Source: Candidatus Woesearchaeota archaeon
GTDB lineage: Archaea > Nanobdellota > Nanobdellia > Woesearchaeales > B29-G15
DNA length: 51,980 nucleotides
Direction: 5' to 3'
NCBI GenBank assembly: GCA_017610005.1
Contig: JAFCCU010000022.1
Span: 1 to 51,980, forward strand
Part shown: piece after piece, positions 33,618 to 42,106 of the stretch
Layout of the letters: each line of letters begins with the position of its first letter
Position numbering within the stretch: position 1 is the stretch's first letter
Position numbers and translations under genes: made by a program
The notes under the pieces: model-generated
Seen by the model: only the letters and a program-made list of their open reading frames with translations
Databases searched by the model: none
What the model was told of the DNA's origin: nothing

Positions 33618-34175
33618 TTACCTAACATGTGGTTCATGTACAGTTTTGTAATCATGAACTTCTTCTGATTTGAACCAAAGATCAATTTCTTTCTTTGCTT
33701 CTTCTATAGTTCCAGAAGCATGAACTAAATTCCTGCCTCCAAACCTTCTTTGTGTTGCAAATCCCATTGAAATTGTAGTAAAGTCTCCCCTAATTGTTCC
33801 AGGTTTTGCTTTATGTGGAGAAGTATGCCCCACCATTTTTCTAATTTGAGATACTGCATGAATTCCCTCTAGTACCATTGCTAAAATTGGAGCTTCGGTT
33901 GTAAAATTCATTAAATCTTCCATGATTTCTACACCTAATTCCTCAGCAGTCTTCTTAGTTTTAATACCCATATCATCCCAATCAGCCAGAGTTTTCTTAC
34001 CAACAATTGGAATTAAATGTTCGGGATAATGAATACTTGCAAATTTCTTATCAATCCAAACCATTTTCATTGCAACAATTTTAAGTCCTGCTCTTTCAAA
34101 TCTTGAGATAATCTGACCAGTAATAGCTCTTTGAACAGCATCTGGTTTAAGAAGTACTAGAGATCGTTCATTCAT
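33618..34175 (-). CDS. ndk: nucleoside diphosphate kinase
   Basis: It transfers phosphate from ATP to NDPs through a phospho-histidine. LVLLKPDAVQRAITG (start) and GRNLVHASGT with catalytic His152 are diagnostic. At 185 residues it is longer than the usual ~140-150 because of an insertion around residues 53-90 (IPIVGKKTLADWDD...EDLMNF), as in other archaeal NDKs. The start overlaps the eL24 stop by 4 bp (ATGA). Confidence 0.95.
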   Translation of the reverse strand: MNERSLVLLKPDAVQRAITGQIISRFERAGLKIVAMKMVWIDKKFASIHYPEHLIPIVGKKTLADWDDMGIKTKKTAEELGVEIMEDLMNFTTEAPILAMVLEGIHAVSQIRKMVGHTSPHKAKPGTIRGDFTTISMGFATQRRFGGRNLVHASGTIEEAKKEIDLWFKSEEVHDYKTVHEPHVR

Positions 34176-34342
34176 TTTTCAGCCCCCGCTTTTGTCCATT
34201 TAATTTTAACTGGCTTTCGCCCTAATTTTAACATATTTTTTTCACATTTTGAACCACAAAAATAAAAGATTTTACCAGATTTCTTGGCATATAACATACC
34301 AGTACCTTCTTTAATTTTTTCACCGCAAAAAGTACACTTCAT
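34172..34342 (-). CDS. rpl24e: ribosomal protein eL24
   Basis: A 56-residue zinc-ribbon protein, too short for a usual ORF cut-off but unambiguous: it begins [20 protein letters not shown], and Cys3, Cys6, Cys29 and Cys33 form the zinc site. It overlaps eS28 (ATGA at the 5' end) and ndk (ATGA at the 3' end). The order eL8-eS28-eL24-NDK is the classic archaeal cluster. Confidence 0.95.
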   Translation of the reverse strand: MKCTFCGEKIKEGTGMLYAKKSGKIFYFCGSKCEKNMLKLGRKPVKIKWTKAGAEK

Positions 34343-34725
34343 CTTCCACTAGACCTCAAATTTTTAGCCTCAATTTCAGTTTCTCGGAGCATTAACATAT
34401 CTCCTACTTTTACTGGGCCCTTACAATTTCTTCTGATAATTTTTCCCTGATCTCTACCTGTTAGTACTTTAACACGAACTTGAATGGCTTCCCCTCTTGA
34501 GCCAGTTCTGCCAACAATCTCTTCAACTCTTGAAGGAAAGCTTTCAGATCTGTATTCTTCTTTGCCTTTAACATCAGGTTTGCCTTTAAATTTGCCTTCA
34601 GGTTTAGGAGCACCCTTAACATCAGGTTTGCCCTTGCCCACAGGAGCTCCTTCTGGCTTAGCTTCATGCCCAGTCTCTTTAGACTTTGGACTTTCGACTT
34701 TAGACTCTTTTTGTTCTTCTGCCAT
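34339..34725 (-). CDS. rps28e: ribosomal protein eS28 with N-terminal extension
   Basis: The C-terminal ~70 residues ([20 protein letters not shown]...[20 protein letters not shown]) are eS28, an OB-fold protein near the mRNA exit. The family is normally about 70 residues; this copy has about 58 extra N-terminal residues rich in Lys, Pro, Gly and Glu with GKPDVKG repeats, probably disordered. The first codons ([11 protein letters not shown]) come from the same heptamer repeat family as the ftsY tail. It lies 2 bp after the eL8 gene. Confidence 0.92.
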   Translation of the reverse strand: MAEEQKESKVESPKSKETGHEAKPEGAPVGKGKPDVKGAPKPEGKFKGKPDVKGKEEYRSESFPSRVEEIVGRTGSRGEAIQVRVKVLTGRDQGKIIRRNCKGPVKVGDMLMLRETEIEAKNLRSSGR

Positions 34726-34727
34726 TT

Positions 34728-35078
34728 TTATGCCTCAAGGATCTTTTTTGATACTTCAGCTAAAAGTGCTTTTGCTTGACCTGCGTCAACAACAGCTGCA
34801 CTTGCAGTTGGAATTGCAATACCAGTTGCAACACCAAGTTCATCTTTAGATGAAACTTTAACAATAGGAATTTTCTTTTCTTTGCATAGAAGTGGTAAGT
34901 GCATAATAACTTCAGCAGGAGTTACATCACCAGCAACAACAACAAGCTTAGCTTCATTTCGTTCCAATGATTTTGTTACTTCATTTGTGCCCCTTCTAAT
35001 CTTACCAGAGCTTCTTGATATTTCCAATACTTCAAACAATTTTTCATTTAGGTCTTTTGGGAGTTCAATTATATCCAT
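34728..35078 (-). CDS. rpl7ae: ribosomal protein eL8 (L7Ae)
   Basis: L7Ae binds K-turns in 23S rRNA, box C/D and H/ACA guide RNAs and RNase P. The 116-residue protein has the signature [37 protein letters not shown] and [13 protein letters not shown]. First gene of the translation operon. A GGAGGT site (35086-35091) precedes the ATG, and the leader contains a K-turn-like hairpin that L7Ae itself could bind. Confidence 0.96.
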   Translation of the reverse strand: MDIIELPKDLNEKLFEVLEISRSSGKIRRGTNEVTKSLERNEAKLVVVAGDVTPAEVIMHLPLLCKEKKIPIVKVSSKDELGVATGIAIPTASAAVVDAGQAKALLAEVSKKILEA

Positions 35079-35119
35079 TTTAATACCTCCTTAAAGGCAA
35101 CTCAGAAAGTTACCCTCCT

Positions 35120-35141
35120 TCAGACATTTCTGTCTTCATCA
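35120..35141 (-). promoter_or_regulatory. K-turn-like hairpin in the eL8 leader
   Basis: On the minus strand the leader reads TGATGA-AGACA-GAAA-TGTCT-GA: a box-C-like UGAUGA, a 5-bp stem capped by a GAAA tetraloop, then GA that can form tandem sheared G-A pairs. Binding of L7Ae to its own leader is known in archaea, so this is probably an autoregulatory site. The outer (C) stem is not clear. Confidence 0.55.
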
Positions 35142-35174
35142 ATCAACGGATAAGTGAAAAGTGGTTTGTGGTCC

Positions 35175-35183
35175 TTTATAAAT
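35175..35183 (-). promoter_or_regulatory. TATA box of the eL8 translation operon
   Basis: atttataaa on the minus strand, followed by a leader of about 70 bases that holds the K-turn-like hairpin and the Shine-Dalgarno. This is one of the few genes in the window with a long 5' leader. Confidence 0.6.
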
Positions 35184-35329
35184 CTTACTACTTAAAATAA
35201 GGCTTTATTAAGTGAAATGCGATTTGTTCTTTTGGAAAATCTAATAGGCTCTCTGCTTATTCTTTTTCCATTTTTCTTCATTTAGAATGCACCATTAGCT
35301 TCTTAAATCATTTTTCAATCATTTTTCTA

Positions 35330-36931
35330 ATGAGAAGTTATAGGCTTGTGATTAATAATAAGCACGAACATGATACTTTAGGTAAATTGCATCTCCAAAT
35401 TAAACCATTAAGAAGGCCTACTCTTGAAAATATGTTAAGGCATCTTGATTCCAACCCAAACAATACCTTATATCAAATAATGCTTATAGAATATTTTAGA
35501 ACACATAAGAAAAGAAGAGAAAAGACAGTCAGATCAATAAGAATCCCAGAAATTGCTACAGTACTTGGAATAAAATATATTCCCAATTATTTAAATGAGA
35601 TTTCATCTTTAGATCAATTTGATAAAGCAACTTCTCCAAATATGAGGGTTCGTTCAACAGATAAAGGACCTTTTTTAACATTTTGGGATAATTTACATGC
35701 CCTTAATCAAGACGCACATTTATCTTTAGAACAATCCCTCACTTACCTTAATAATATGAAAAGAGGGCCAACGCCAAAACTGACCCCCTTTTCTATAGAA
35801 GATATTGCTAAGCCAACAAAAAATGGCAGTCCAAAAACCAGAGTACTTTCAGCAAGTTTTGAATCAACAATACAAAAAATTGAGCAATGCCCAATTTTAG
35901 ATTTAGTGGATATGAATAAGCTTCATTTATCACAACAAGTAGGCAGCTTTCATTCTCAAGTAATGTGGGAAGTTAAAGCAAGGGGTTGGTTGCCCTTTAA
36001 TGACTATGATCTCAGGGGGCAAGTTGTGAGTTGTGGCAAGGGGATATCTGATGAAATGTCAATAACATCGGCTACGATGGAACTTGTTGAAAGATTTTCT
36101 GGATTATATGGTGGATTTATTGACAACCCTTCAAATGGTCCAGAAATTTTAACTGGAAGACGTTCAGACTTTGATTCAGCATTAGATTTATCGCAAGTTA
36201 ACCTAACTTGCCCATATAAAGATGAACCCTTAACTTGGGTTTGGGGTGAAACAGCTACACCAAAAGGGCTTATTAAAACATTAGTCCCAGTACAACTCAC
36301 TTATTTTTTAGCCTTACTTAATGAAATAAGATTAACAAAATTAAGCACAAATGGCTTGGCATCAGGCAATACTCTTCCTGGAGCAAAATGTCAAGCATTG
36401 TTGGAAATTATTGAAAGAGACAGTTTATTTAATGGATTTTTTGATGAATCTAATGTATTTTTTCCAGTGTCTAGTGATCCTTCCCTTAACAAATTTCTTA
36501 AACAATATGAACAATACCCAATTGAAATTGTAGACTTGACTACAGAGCTTGGAGTTTATTCATTTATGGCTTATTTTGAAAAAGATTATAAAATTCACGG
36601 AGGTTTTGGAGCTCATCTTGACCCAAGGATTGCATTGACAAGAGCAATTACTGAACTATCTCCAGATATAATTAGTTCAAATCTTCCTCCTCCAAAAAAA
36701 AGAAATTTAAGAAACTTTGATGATTTTCCCAATTATTCAACTGGAAACTCAGTAGGAGATTTAGCGCTTCTTGAAAAACTATTATTTGCAAATGGAATGA
36801 ATCCTGTTTATGTTGATTTAACAAGAGAAGAAATTGGTATCCCAGTTGTTAGAGCAATTATCCCAGAACTCGCAGTTTGCAAAGGTTATAACCCCAGACG
36901 CGCATACAGACTTGTAGCAAAAGGTTTTTGA
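35330..36931 (+). CDS. YcaO-domain protein
   Basis: YcaO enzymes use ATP to activate amide backbones, forming azolines, thioamides or amidines. This 533-residue protein has GKGISDEMSITSATMELVER (about 236-255), the conserved nucleotide-binding Glu region, and ALLEIIERDSLF (about 356), plus VVRAIIPELAV near the end. The first ~190 residues are a separate, helical, unrecognised region. It ends LVAKGF without the PxPxP tail of azoline-forming YcaOs, and no TfuA, dehydrogenase or short precursor gene is nearby. It lies next to eL15 and the eL8 operon, so a ribosomal protein or rRNA-linked substrate is conceivable but unproven. Confidence 0.8.
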   Translation: MRSYRLVINNKHEHDTLGKLHLQIKPLRRPTLENMLRHLDSNPNNTLYQIMLIEYFRTHKKRREKTVRSIRIPEIATVLGIKYIPNYLNEISSLDQFDKATSPNMRVRSTDKGPFLTFWDNLHALNQDAHLSLEQSLTYLNNMKRGPTPKLTPFSIEDIAKPTKNGSPKTRVLSASFESTIQKIEQCPILDLVDMNKLHLSQQVGSFHSQVMWEVKARGWLPFNDYDLRGQVVSCGKGISDEMSITSATMELVERFSGLYGGFIDNPSNGPEILTGRRSDFDSALDLSQVNLTCPYKDEPLTWVWGETATPKGLIKTLVPVQLTYFLALLNEIRLTKLSTNGLASGNTLPGAKCQALLEIIERDSLFNGFFDESNVFFPVSSDPSLNKFLKQYEQYPIEIVDLTTELGVYSFMAYFEKDYKIHGGFGAHLDPRIALTRAITELSPDIISSNLPPPKKRNLRNFDDFPNYSTGNSVGDLALLEKLLFANGMNPVYVDLTREEIGIPVVRAIIPELAVCKGYNPRRAYRLVAKGF

Positions 36932-37041
36932 AATTGATCTACAAAACCTTTATAAACAGTTGCAAAATTCTATTCTTGTGAAAGATGTGGGCGTAGCTTG
37001 CCTGAATTTCGCGGATTAAGGATAATAATGGAGGCTAGAGA

Positions 37042-37566
37042 ATGGGAGTATACAAATATATAAGAGAAGCGTGGAAGAAACCTGATTCTACATTAGCAAA
37101 AGAAAGATTACTTGTTTGGAGAAGAGAACCAGTTACAGTAAGACTTGCAAAACCAACAAGACTTGACAGAGCAAGATCTCTTGGTTACAAAGCAAAACCA
37201 GGAATTTTTGTTGTAAGACAAAGAGTTAAGCGTGGCGGAAGAATGCGTCCTAAATTTAAGGGAGGCAGAAGACCAAAGACCATGCGAAGAAAGAAGATTG
37301 TTAACAAGTCTTATCAATGGGTTTGTGAAGAAAGAGCAATTAGAAAGTATCCAAACTGCGAAGTTTTAAACTCATACTATGTTGCAATTGATGGCCAACA
37401 CATCTGGTACGAAGTGATTATTGTTGACAGAGACCATCCAGCAATTAAGAGTGATAAGCAACTTTCATGGATTACCACAAAGAATCACAAAGGCAGAGTC
37501 CAAAGAGGATTAACTGGAGCTGCTAAGAGATCTGGTAAACCACAAAAGGCCTTAAAACATCTTTAA
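37042..37566 (+). CDS. rpl15e: ribosomal protein eL15
   Basis: A basic 174-residue 50S protein: [49 protein letters not shown] and [13 protein letters not shown] are diagnostic. GGAGG lies 7 bases before ATG. The TATA-like tttataaac (about 36948-36956) gives a leader of about 65 bases, longer than for most genes here; it contains no obvious fold that I can name. Confidence 0.95.
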   Translation: MGVYKYIREAWKKPDSTLAKERLLVWRREPVTVRLAKPTRLDRARSLGYKAKPGIFVVRQRVKRGGRMRPKFKGGRRPKTMRRKKIVNKSYQWVCEERAIRKYPNCEVLNSYYVAIDGQHIWYEVIIVDRDHPAIKSDKQLSWITTKNHKGRVQRGLTGAAKRSGKPQKALKHL

Positions 37567-37592
37567 ATTTTTTTTAATTCTCTTTTCTTTTA
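37567..37592 (+). terminator. T-rich terminator after eL15
   Basis: Runs of T (tttttttt, ttctcttttcttttaattt) directly after the stop codon, the usual form of archaeal intrinsic termination, between convergent genes. Confidence 0.4.
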
Positions 37593-37634
37593 ATTTATTA
37601 TTCTATAAATATATTAATATATGCTACCCAATAA

Positions 37635-39038
37635 TCACTTCAAATTCTCAAGAATTTTGGCCTTATCAAAAGGAATTAAATCTTCATAATTTTGCCCAAC
37701 ACCAATTAACCAAATTGGTTTTTCTGTAACATATGCAATACTAATTGGTGTTCCGCCTTTCTCATCCACATCAACTTTTGTTAGCACAACCCCATCAATT
37801 CCAATTGCTTCATTATATTTACTTGCCTGTTCAATGCAATCATTACCCGTAATAGACTCTCCAACATAAATGATCTTATCAGGATTTGCTACTCTTTTTA
37901 TCTTCTTTAATTCATCCATTAAATTTTGATTTGTATGAAGTCTTCCAGCAGTATCAATTAAAACAACATCAATATTATGTGCCTCTGCATATTTAACTCC
38001 ATCAAATGCAACTGCAGCAGGATCCGCACCATAATCATGCTTAATAATCTTTGTTTTAAGATTATTTGCATGCTCTTCAAGCTGTTGAATGGCTGCTGCA
38101 CGAAAAGTATCTCCTGCAACTAAAACACAGCTTTTATTATTATCTTGGAAACGTTTTGCAATCTTTGCAATAGTAGTTGTTTTTCCTGAACCATTAATTC
38201 CTACAAACAATAAAATTAGTGGTTTTTTATCTGTAAAACTCATTAAATCAGGAACCTTAAAGTCTAATATCTCATTTAATGATTTTTCCAAACTTTTGTT
38301 TATAGTCTCTGCAATTCCCTTTCTTGGAATCAGCTTATCTACAAGTTCTCCTTTCAAATCTTCCTTAATTTTCTCAATAACTTTCCTTGCCATATTATTT
38401 TGCAAAAGGGTAATTTCCATATCCCAGAACAACTCTTCAAACTTTTCTTCAGAAATCTTAGTTTTTGTAAACGCTCCAGTTAATTTCTCTGCAAAACCTT
38501 GTGAGTCTGGAGTCTGGAGTCTGGAGTCTGGAGTTTCTTCTCCAAGCTCTTCTTTTTTCCCCAATAACTTTGCAAAGAAACCAGGTTTTGGTTTCTCTTC
38601 AACTTCTTCTTTTGGCTTTTTCTCATGGGGTTTCTCTTCAACAGCTTTTTTTTCTTTTACTTCTGACTTCTGACTTCTGACTTCAGACTCTTTAGCTTCT
38701 TTTTTTACTTCAGACTTCAGACTTTCGACTTCAGACTCTTTAGCTTCTTTTTTCACTTCAGACTTCAGACTTTCGACTTCAGACTCTTTAGCTTCTTTTT
38801 TCACTTCAGACTTCAGACTTTCGACTTCAGACTCTTTAGCTTCTTTTTTTACTTCAGACTTCAGACTTTCGACTTCAGACTCTTTAGCTTCTTTTTTCAC
38901 TTCAGACTTCAGACTTTCGACTTCAGACTCCTTTTCTTTTTTCACTTCAGACTTCAGACTTTCGACTTCAGACTCTTCAACACTCTTAGAAAACTTACTA
39001 ACAACATTACTTAAGGTTTTTTTTAAGAGATTAAACAT
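37635..39038 (-). CDS. ftsY: signal recognition particle receptor FtsY
   Basis: The SRP receptor GTPase docks ribosome-nascent chain complexes at the membrane. The 467-residue protein has the NG domain in its second half: GINGSGKTTTIAKIA (G1, about 279), DTAGRLHTNQNLMDEL (G3) and TKVDVDEKGG (G4), with FAEKLTGAFTKTKI starting the N domain. The N-terminal ~150 residues are an acidic-basic repeat of a 16-residue unit, SEVESLKSEVKKEAKE, about five copies, probably a disordered or coiled-coil membrane-contact tail. It overlaps prefoldin by 8 bp. Confidence 0.95.
   Translation of the reverse strand: MFNLLKKTLSNVVSKFSKSVEESEVESLKSEVKKEKESEVESLKSEVKKEAKESEVESLKSEVKKEAKESEVESLKSEVKKEAKESEVESLKSEVKKEAKESEVESLKSEVKKEAKESEVRSQKSEVKEKKAVEEKPHEKKPKEEVEEKPKPGFFAKLLGKKEELGEETPDSRLQTPDSQGFAEKLTGAFTKTKISEEKFEELFWDMEITLLQNNMARKVIEKIKEDLKGELVDKLIPRKGIAETINKSLEKSLNEILDFKVPDLMSFTDKKPLILLFVGINGSGKTTTIAKIAKRFQDNNKSCVLVAGDTFRAAAIQQLEEHANNLKTKIIKHDYGADPAAVAFDGVKYAEAHNIDVVLIDTAGRLHTNQNLMDELKKIKRVANPDKIIYVGESITGNDCIEQASKYNEAIGIDGVVLTKVDVDEKGGTPISIAYVTEKPIWLIGVGQNYEDLIPFDKAKILENLK
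38659..38972. repeat. 48-bp coding repeats in the ftsY N-terminal region
   Basis: About five copies of a 48-bp unit (cttcagactttcgacttc plus agactctttagcttcttt and so on) encode the 16-residue tail repeat. A second short repeat, gagtctg(ga) four times at 38503-38531, encodes PDSRLQTPDS. The heptamer base resembles the repeats at rpsJ and eS28. Confidence 0.85.
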
Positions 39039-39429
39039 GTTTTTCTAGTTCCGCTTCAAGTTCCATCTCAACGGTTGTTAACTGTGTAATAATTGTTTCA
39101 ACTTCTCCTGCTTGTTTTTCAACATCAGCTAATCTTTTTTGAAGCATACTTTTGGTGTCATCAACACTTCTGTTAACACATACTTCTGAACCAACATTAA
39201 CAATTACTTGATTTGGATCAATTAATTCTGTGGATAGGAATATACCAGATGCAATTGGAACAAGCAACTTTTTGCCCTTCTTTGTATCTTTAATTTCATC
39301 TAATGCCTCAATTATACCTGTAATCTCAGTGCCTTTATTTGACAATTCTTCAAAAAAAGCCCTAAACTGCTTTAATTGCTCTTGAATTTGTTGATATTGC
39401 ACAAACTTTTCCTTTAACTTCTCATCCAT
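39031..39429 (-). CDS. pfdA: prefoldin alpha subunit
   Basis: The hexameric prefoldin captures unfolded proteins and passes them to the thermosome. The 132-residue protein has two long coiled-coil helices (about 1-45 and 88-132) around a beta segment LLVPIASGIFLSTELIDPNQVIVNVG, the alpha-class pattern. It overlaps both aIF6 (8 bp) and ftsY (8 bp), as in the common archaeal order aIF6-pfdA-ftsY. Confidence 0.93.
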   Translation of the reverse strand: MDEKLKEKFVQYQQIQEQLKQFRAFFEELSNKGTEITGIIEALDEIKDTKKGKKLLVPIASGIFLSTELIDPNQVIVNVGSEVCVNRSVDDTKSMLQKRLADVEKQAGEVETIITQLTTVEMELEAELEKHV

Positions 39430-40096
39430 TTTTCACAACCCCTAATCCAATTTGAATATCAGTAAGTTCAGCCCCTCTGCTCATATCCCCTGCAATCACT
39501 CCATTAGAATTTGCAAGGACCCCAATACTAACATAAGGGTTACCTCGATTAACTGTTGCTCTTTCTATTTTTACCTTAAAGAGCTTTTCAATTTCTTTTA
39601 ACTCTTTGTCGCTCATGTCTGGGTGAACAACGCCTCCCTTTTTAGTAATAGTCATCAATGATCCAATAAGATTTAATGATACTACAGTCTTTTTATATAC
39701 TTTTGCCCCTGTTAATTTTTTAAATATTTTTTCTTCTTCTTTAGAATAATTTTCTCCCATAATAGCTATTTTATTTGAAAGCAAAATGTTGTTTCCCAGA
39801 GCAGTTTGATCTGTTTCAAAAACCTCAACTTTAATCCCATTTTTTTCAATTTCTTCAATTTCACTGTCAAAGGTTATTTCTGGAACAATTAATTTATTAT
39901 CAAATCCGACACATAATGCTCCAATAAGTTCTGTGCCTGCAATATTGCTTCTAATCACCTTAACTCCAAGGGTTTCCTCAGCAAGCTTAACAAAAGTATC
40001 ATTAGCACCTCTCGGAAGTAAGCAGTATTTCTCAGTTGTAAGTCCAAATAAACCAATATTTGGATTCTTTAAGTATGAGGCTAATTTTATTTTCAT
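39422..40096 (-). CDS. eif6: translation initiation factor aIF6
   Basis: aIF6 binds the 50S subunit and blocks joining with 30S. The 224-residue pentein-fold protein shows NPNIGLFGLTTEKYCLLPRG at the start, SNIAGTELIGALCVGFDNKL, and VSIGVLANSNGVIAGDMSRGAEL near the end. It is first in the aIF6-prefoldin-FtsY operon. The length is normal. Confidence 0.95.
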   Translation of the reverse strand: MKIKLASYLKNPNIGLFGLTTEKYCLLPRGANDTFVKLAEETLGVKVIRSNIAGTELIGALCVGFDNKLIVPEITFDSEIEEIEKNGIKVEVFETDQTALGNNILLSNKIAIMGENYSKEEEKIFKKLTGAKVYKKTVVSLNLIGSLMTITKKGGVVHPDMSDKELKEIEKLFKVKIERATVNRGNPYVSIGVLANSNGVIAGDMSRGAELTDIQIGLGVVKNG

Positions 40097-40133
40097 TTGA
40101 GCTAGAAAAACTTGAGGGCTTTTAAATAGTTTG

Positions 40134-40883
40134 CTAAGGAAGTTTTATTTCAATCTCACCAAAATGTTTCTTCTGTGATAAATTAATTTTCTTGTGAGAA
40201 ACATGACTCAAATGTAATAATGGAACAAAAGTCTGGATAACATCTTCACGATTTTCACTAGGGATTATGTCTCTTAAAGTTAATTTTTCTTGAGGTCTGC
40301 GCTTGAAAAATAATACAATTCTTTGGTAAATATTCATAATCACTTCTGAAATATCTTTCTTTTTTTCAGGTGCTAAGAGCACAGGAGTTTCCATATCACG
40401 TAAGACTTTTCTTTCATGCACTTCCATTGCTTTTTGCAAGGCATTAACAAGATCATAAACAGAAACCTTTCTTTTTCTTGGTTGTGGAGTTCTTGGGTAC
40501 AAAACAGGGTGTTCTGGATCTATTTCTGGTCCAACATTATAATCCCCAGAGAAATCTCCTTCGAGGTCTCCATAAAATTCTCCTAAAAATTCTTCTTCAC
40601 TTCTCTGTGTTTCTGCAATTAAGCGGTCAAACTCCATTAAATCCACATCAACTAATTTTGTTGATTTTAGTCGAAGTAAAAATGATGCAGCTAAAAGCGC
40701 CTTTCCCCCAATCATAAAATCAAATTCTTGCATTTTTCTAATCATTTTAATATAAGATCTTGAAAGCTGAGACACATCAACATCCCAAGGATCCATTTTG
40801 TTCTCTTTGATTACACCAAAGATCAATGTTTTCCAAGAAACAGCATCTTTATTGGTAATTATACTAAAAATCTCTTCCTGCAT
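40134..40883 (-). CDS. scpA: segregation and condensation protein A (kleisin)
   Basis: ScpA bridges SMC heads in chromosome condensation. The 249-residue protein has the family N-terminus (MDPWDVDVSQLSRSYIKMIRKM; GGKALLAASFLLRLKS) and a C-terminal winged helix (KLTLRDIIPSENREDVIQTFVPLLHL). The middle is acidic with a linker (EDPEHPVLYPRTP-like). Neither smc nor scpB is in the window. It ends in TAG. A TATA-like atttatata lies about 25-30 bases upstream, giving a near-leaderless start. Confidence 0.9.
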   Translation of the reverse strand: MQEEIFSIITNKDAVSWKTLIFGVIKENKMDPWDVDVSQLSRSYIKMIRKMQEFDFMIGGKALLAASFLLRLKSTKLVDVDLMEFDRLIAETQRSEEEFLGEFYGDLEGDFSGDYNVGPEIDPEHPVLYPRTPQPRKRKVSVYDLVNALQKAMEVHERKVLRDMETPVLLAPEKKKDISEVIMNIYQRIVLFFKRRPQEKLTLRDIIPSENREDVIQTFVPLLHLSHVSHKKINLSQKKHFGEIEIKLP

Positions 40884-41013
40884 TATATTATTTGGAATAT
40901 AAGGAGTATATAAATTTTTAGTTTGTTGATAGAATATTTATTTATTCGGCAAAGTCTTAAATTCTCATAAATACGTTTTAAATGGATAGAATCATAGTTA
41001 TATTGTGATAAAA

Positions 41014-41316
41014 ATGATAGACCATGCAAAATTTGACTATTGGGATCAGTCAATATGGGATAGGGTAGAACGAAATAGTTCACCCTATGAGCTTGAAGTC
41101 CATGAAGAGGAAAGTGTTGAGCAGATTAAAGAATACTTAGTTTGTGGAGGAAGGAATGCTAAGCTGCTAGAAGTTTATAGTGAATACTTAACAAAGCTAC
41201 TTAACAAATTAAGTACAGCAAGAAAAGAAGAAGCTCCATTTTGCCCAAATAACCCGCAACTTGATCAAATGATCCAAGAAGTAATGCAACTTTCAAGGAG
41301 AATTCAAGGGTTATAA
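41014..41316 (+). CDS. small hypothetical protein, 100 aa
   Basis: Not recognised. It is an acidic, helical protein: FDYWDQSIWDRVERNSSPYELEVHEEESVEQIKEYL, ending in a helix MIQEVMQLSRRIQGL. The TATA-like tttaaat (about 40978-40984) puts the start between GTG 41005 and ATG 41014; I choose the ATG. It overlaps the end of the RNase H-like gene on the other strand by 6 bp. Confidence 0.55.
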   Translation: MIDHAKFDYWDQSIWDRVERNSSPYELEVHEEESVEQIKEYLVCGGRNAKLLEVYSEYLTKLLNKLSTARKEEAPFCPNNPQLDQMIQEVMQLSRRIQGL

Positions 41317-42051
41317 ACTTTTTTTCAATTCTTTTACAACATGATTAGCAATTGGCAGTAAATTGATAATATCCTCTTCATTGTACATAACAAGCTTATC
41401 TAAATATTTTTTATTTCTTGTTGATTTATATGCCTGCCATAGATATATTGCATCCTGTCCCCTCATATCTGATACTGGATCTTGTCTCCTTATCCCTAAA
41501 GTTCTTTCAACAACTTTTAAGCCTCCAGTTAATCCTAATCTTCTACAAGCAAAACACAAATCAAAATGTGGAATCTTTGGCATTATCCCTGGGTAAAAAC
41601 GTTCAAGCACCACTGCATCAAATGCAAGCCCATTAAAGCTAACTAGTAACTTATACTTCTTCAAATGCTTCTTTAACTGTTGAGGATCAAGGTTAATGCC
41701 TTTAATCATAGTCATTGTACGAAAGCCATCAAATAGCCCAATAACAGTTACATCTCCATAGTATCCACTTGTTTCAATATCTAAATAGACTGTTTGATCT
41801 TTAAAATAATCAAATAAGCGCCAAGCTTCTGACTTTGGTAGAATTTTAGTGAAGTGTGCAGAATCATGAGTGTTTAAAGCGTGCCTTGCAGATTCAATCT
41901 GCCTATCGTAATATCGTTTCCTATTGTTAGAAATACCAGGAACACTTTCTGCTTCTAAGAAATCTTTCCAGTTGTTAATACCTAAGCCCCAAAACTTCTT
42001 TTCAAGGGTCTTGCCCACGCGCTCTAAGAAGATAAAGGAATTCTCAATCAT
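41311..42051 (-). CDS. RNase H-like 3'-5' exonuclease (YprB type)
   Basis: A 246-residue protein whose C-terminal part is a DEDD exonuclease: YLDIETSGYYGDVTVIGLFDG (Asp-Glu), LLVSFNGLAFDAVVLERFYP (Asn-Asp) and YNEEDIINLLPIA (Asp). This is the YprB/RNase_H_2 group of predicted single-stranded nucleic-acid exonucleases. The N-terminal ~70 residues are a helix-hairpin-like segment (FWGLGINNWKDFLEAESVPGISNNRK) often found in this family. Its own TATA-like ttatatac (about 42072-42080) lies upstream. Confidence 0.85.
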   Translation of the reverse strand: MIENSFIFLERVGKTLEKKFWGLGINNWKDFLEAESVPGISNNRKRYYDRQIESARHALNTHDSAHFTKILPKSEAWRLFDYFKDQTVYLDIETSGYYGDVTVIGLFDGFRTMTMIKGINLDPQQLKKHLKKYKLLVSFNGLAFDAVVLERFYPGIMPKIPHFDLCFACRRLGLTGGLKVVERTLGIRRQDPVSDMRGQDAIYLWQAYKSTRNKKYLDKLVMYNEEDIINLLPIANHVVKELKKSL

Positions 42052-42106
42052 ATAATAAAAATAAAATAGTTAGTATATAAGGATTAGTGTAGTGGGTGTC
42101 CAGTGA

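Noticed and set aside
34484-34849. 121-residue plus-strand ORF over eS28/eL8
   Set aside because: Antisense shadow of the Lys/Pro/Gly-rich eS28 extension.
38089-38673. 194-residue plus-strand ORF over ftsY
   Set aside because: Antisense of a conserved GTPase gene; Phe/Ser-rich shadow text.
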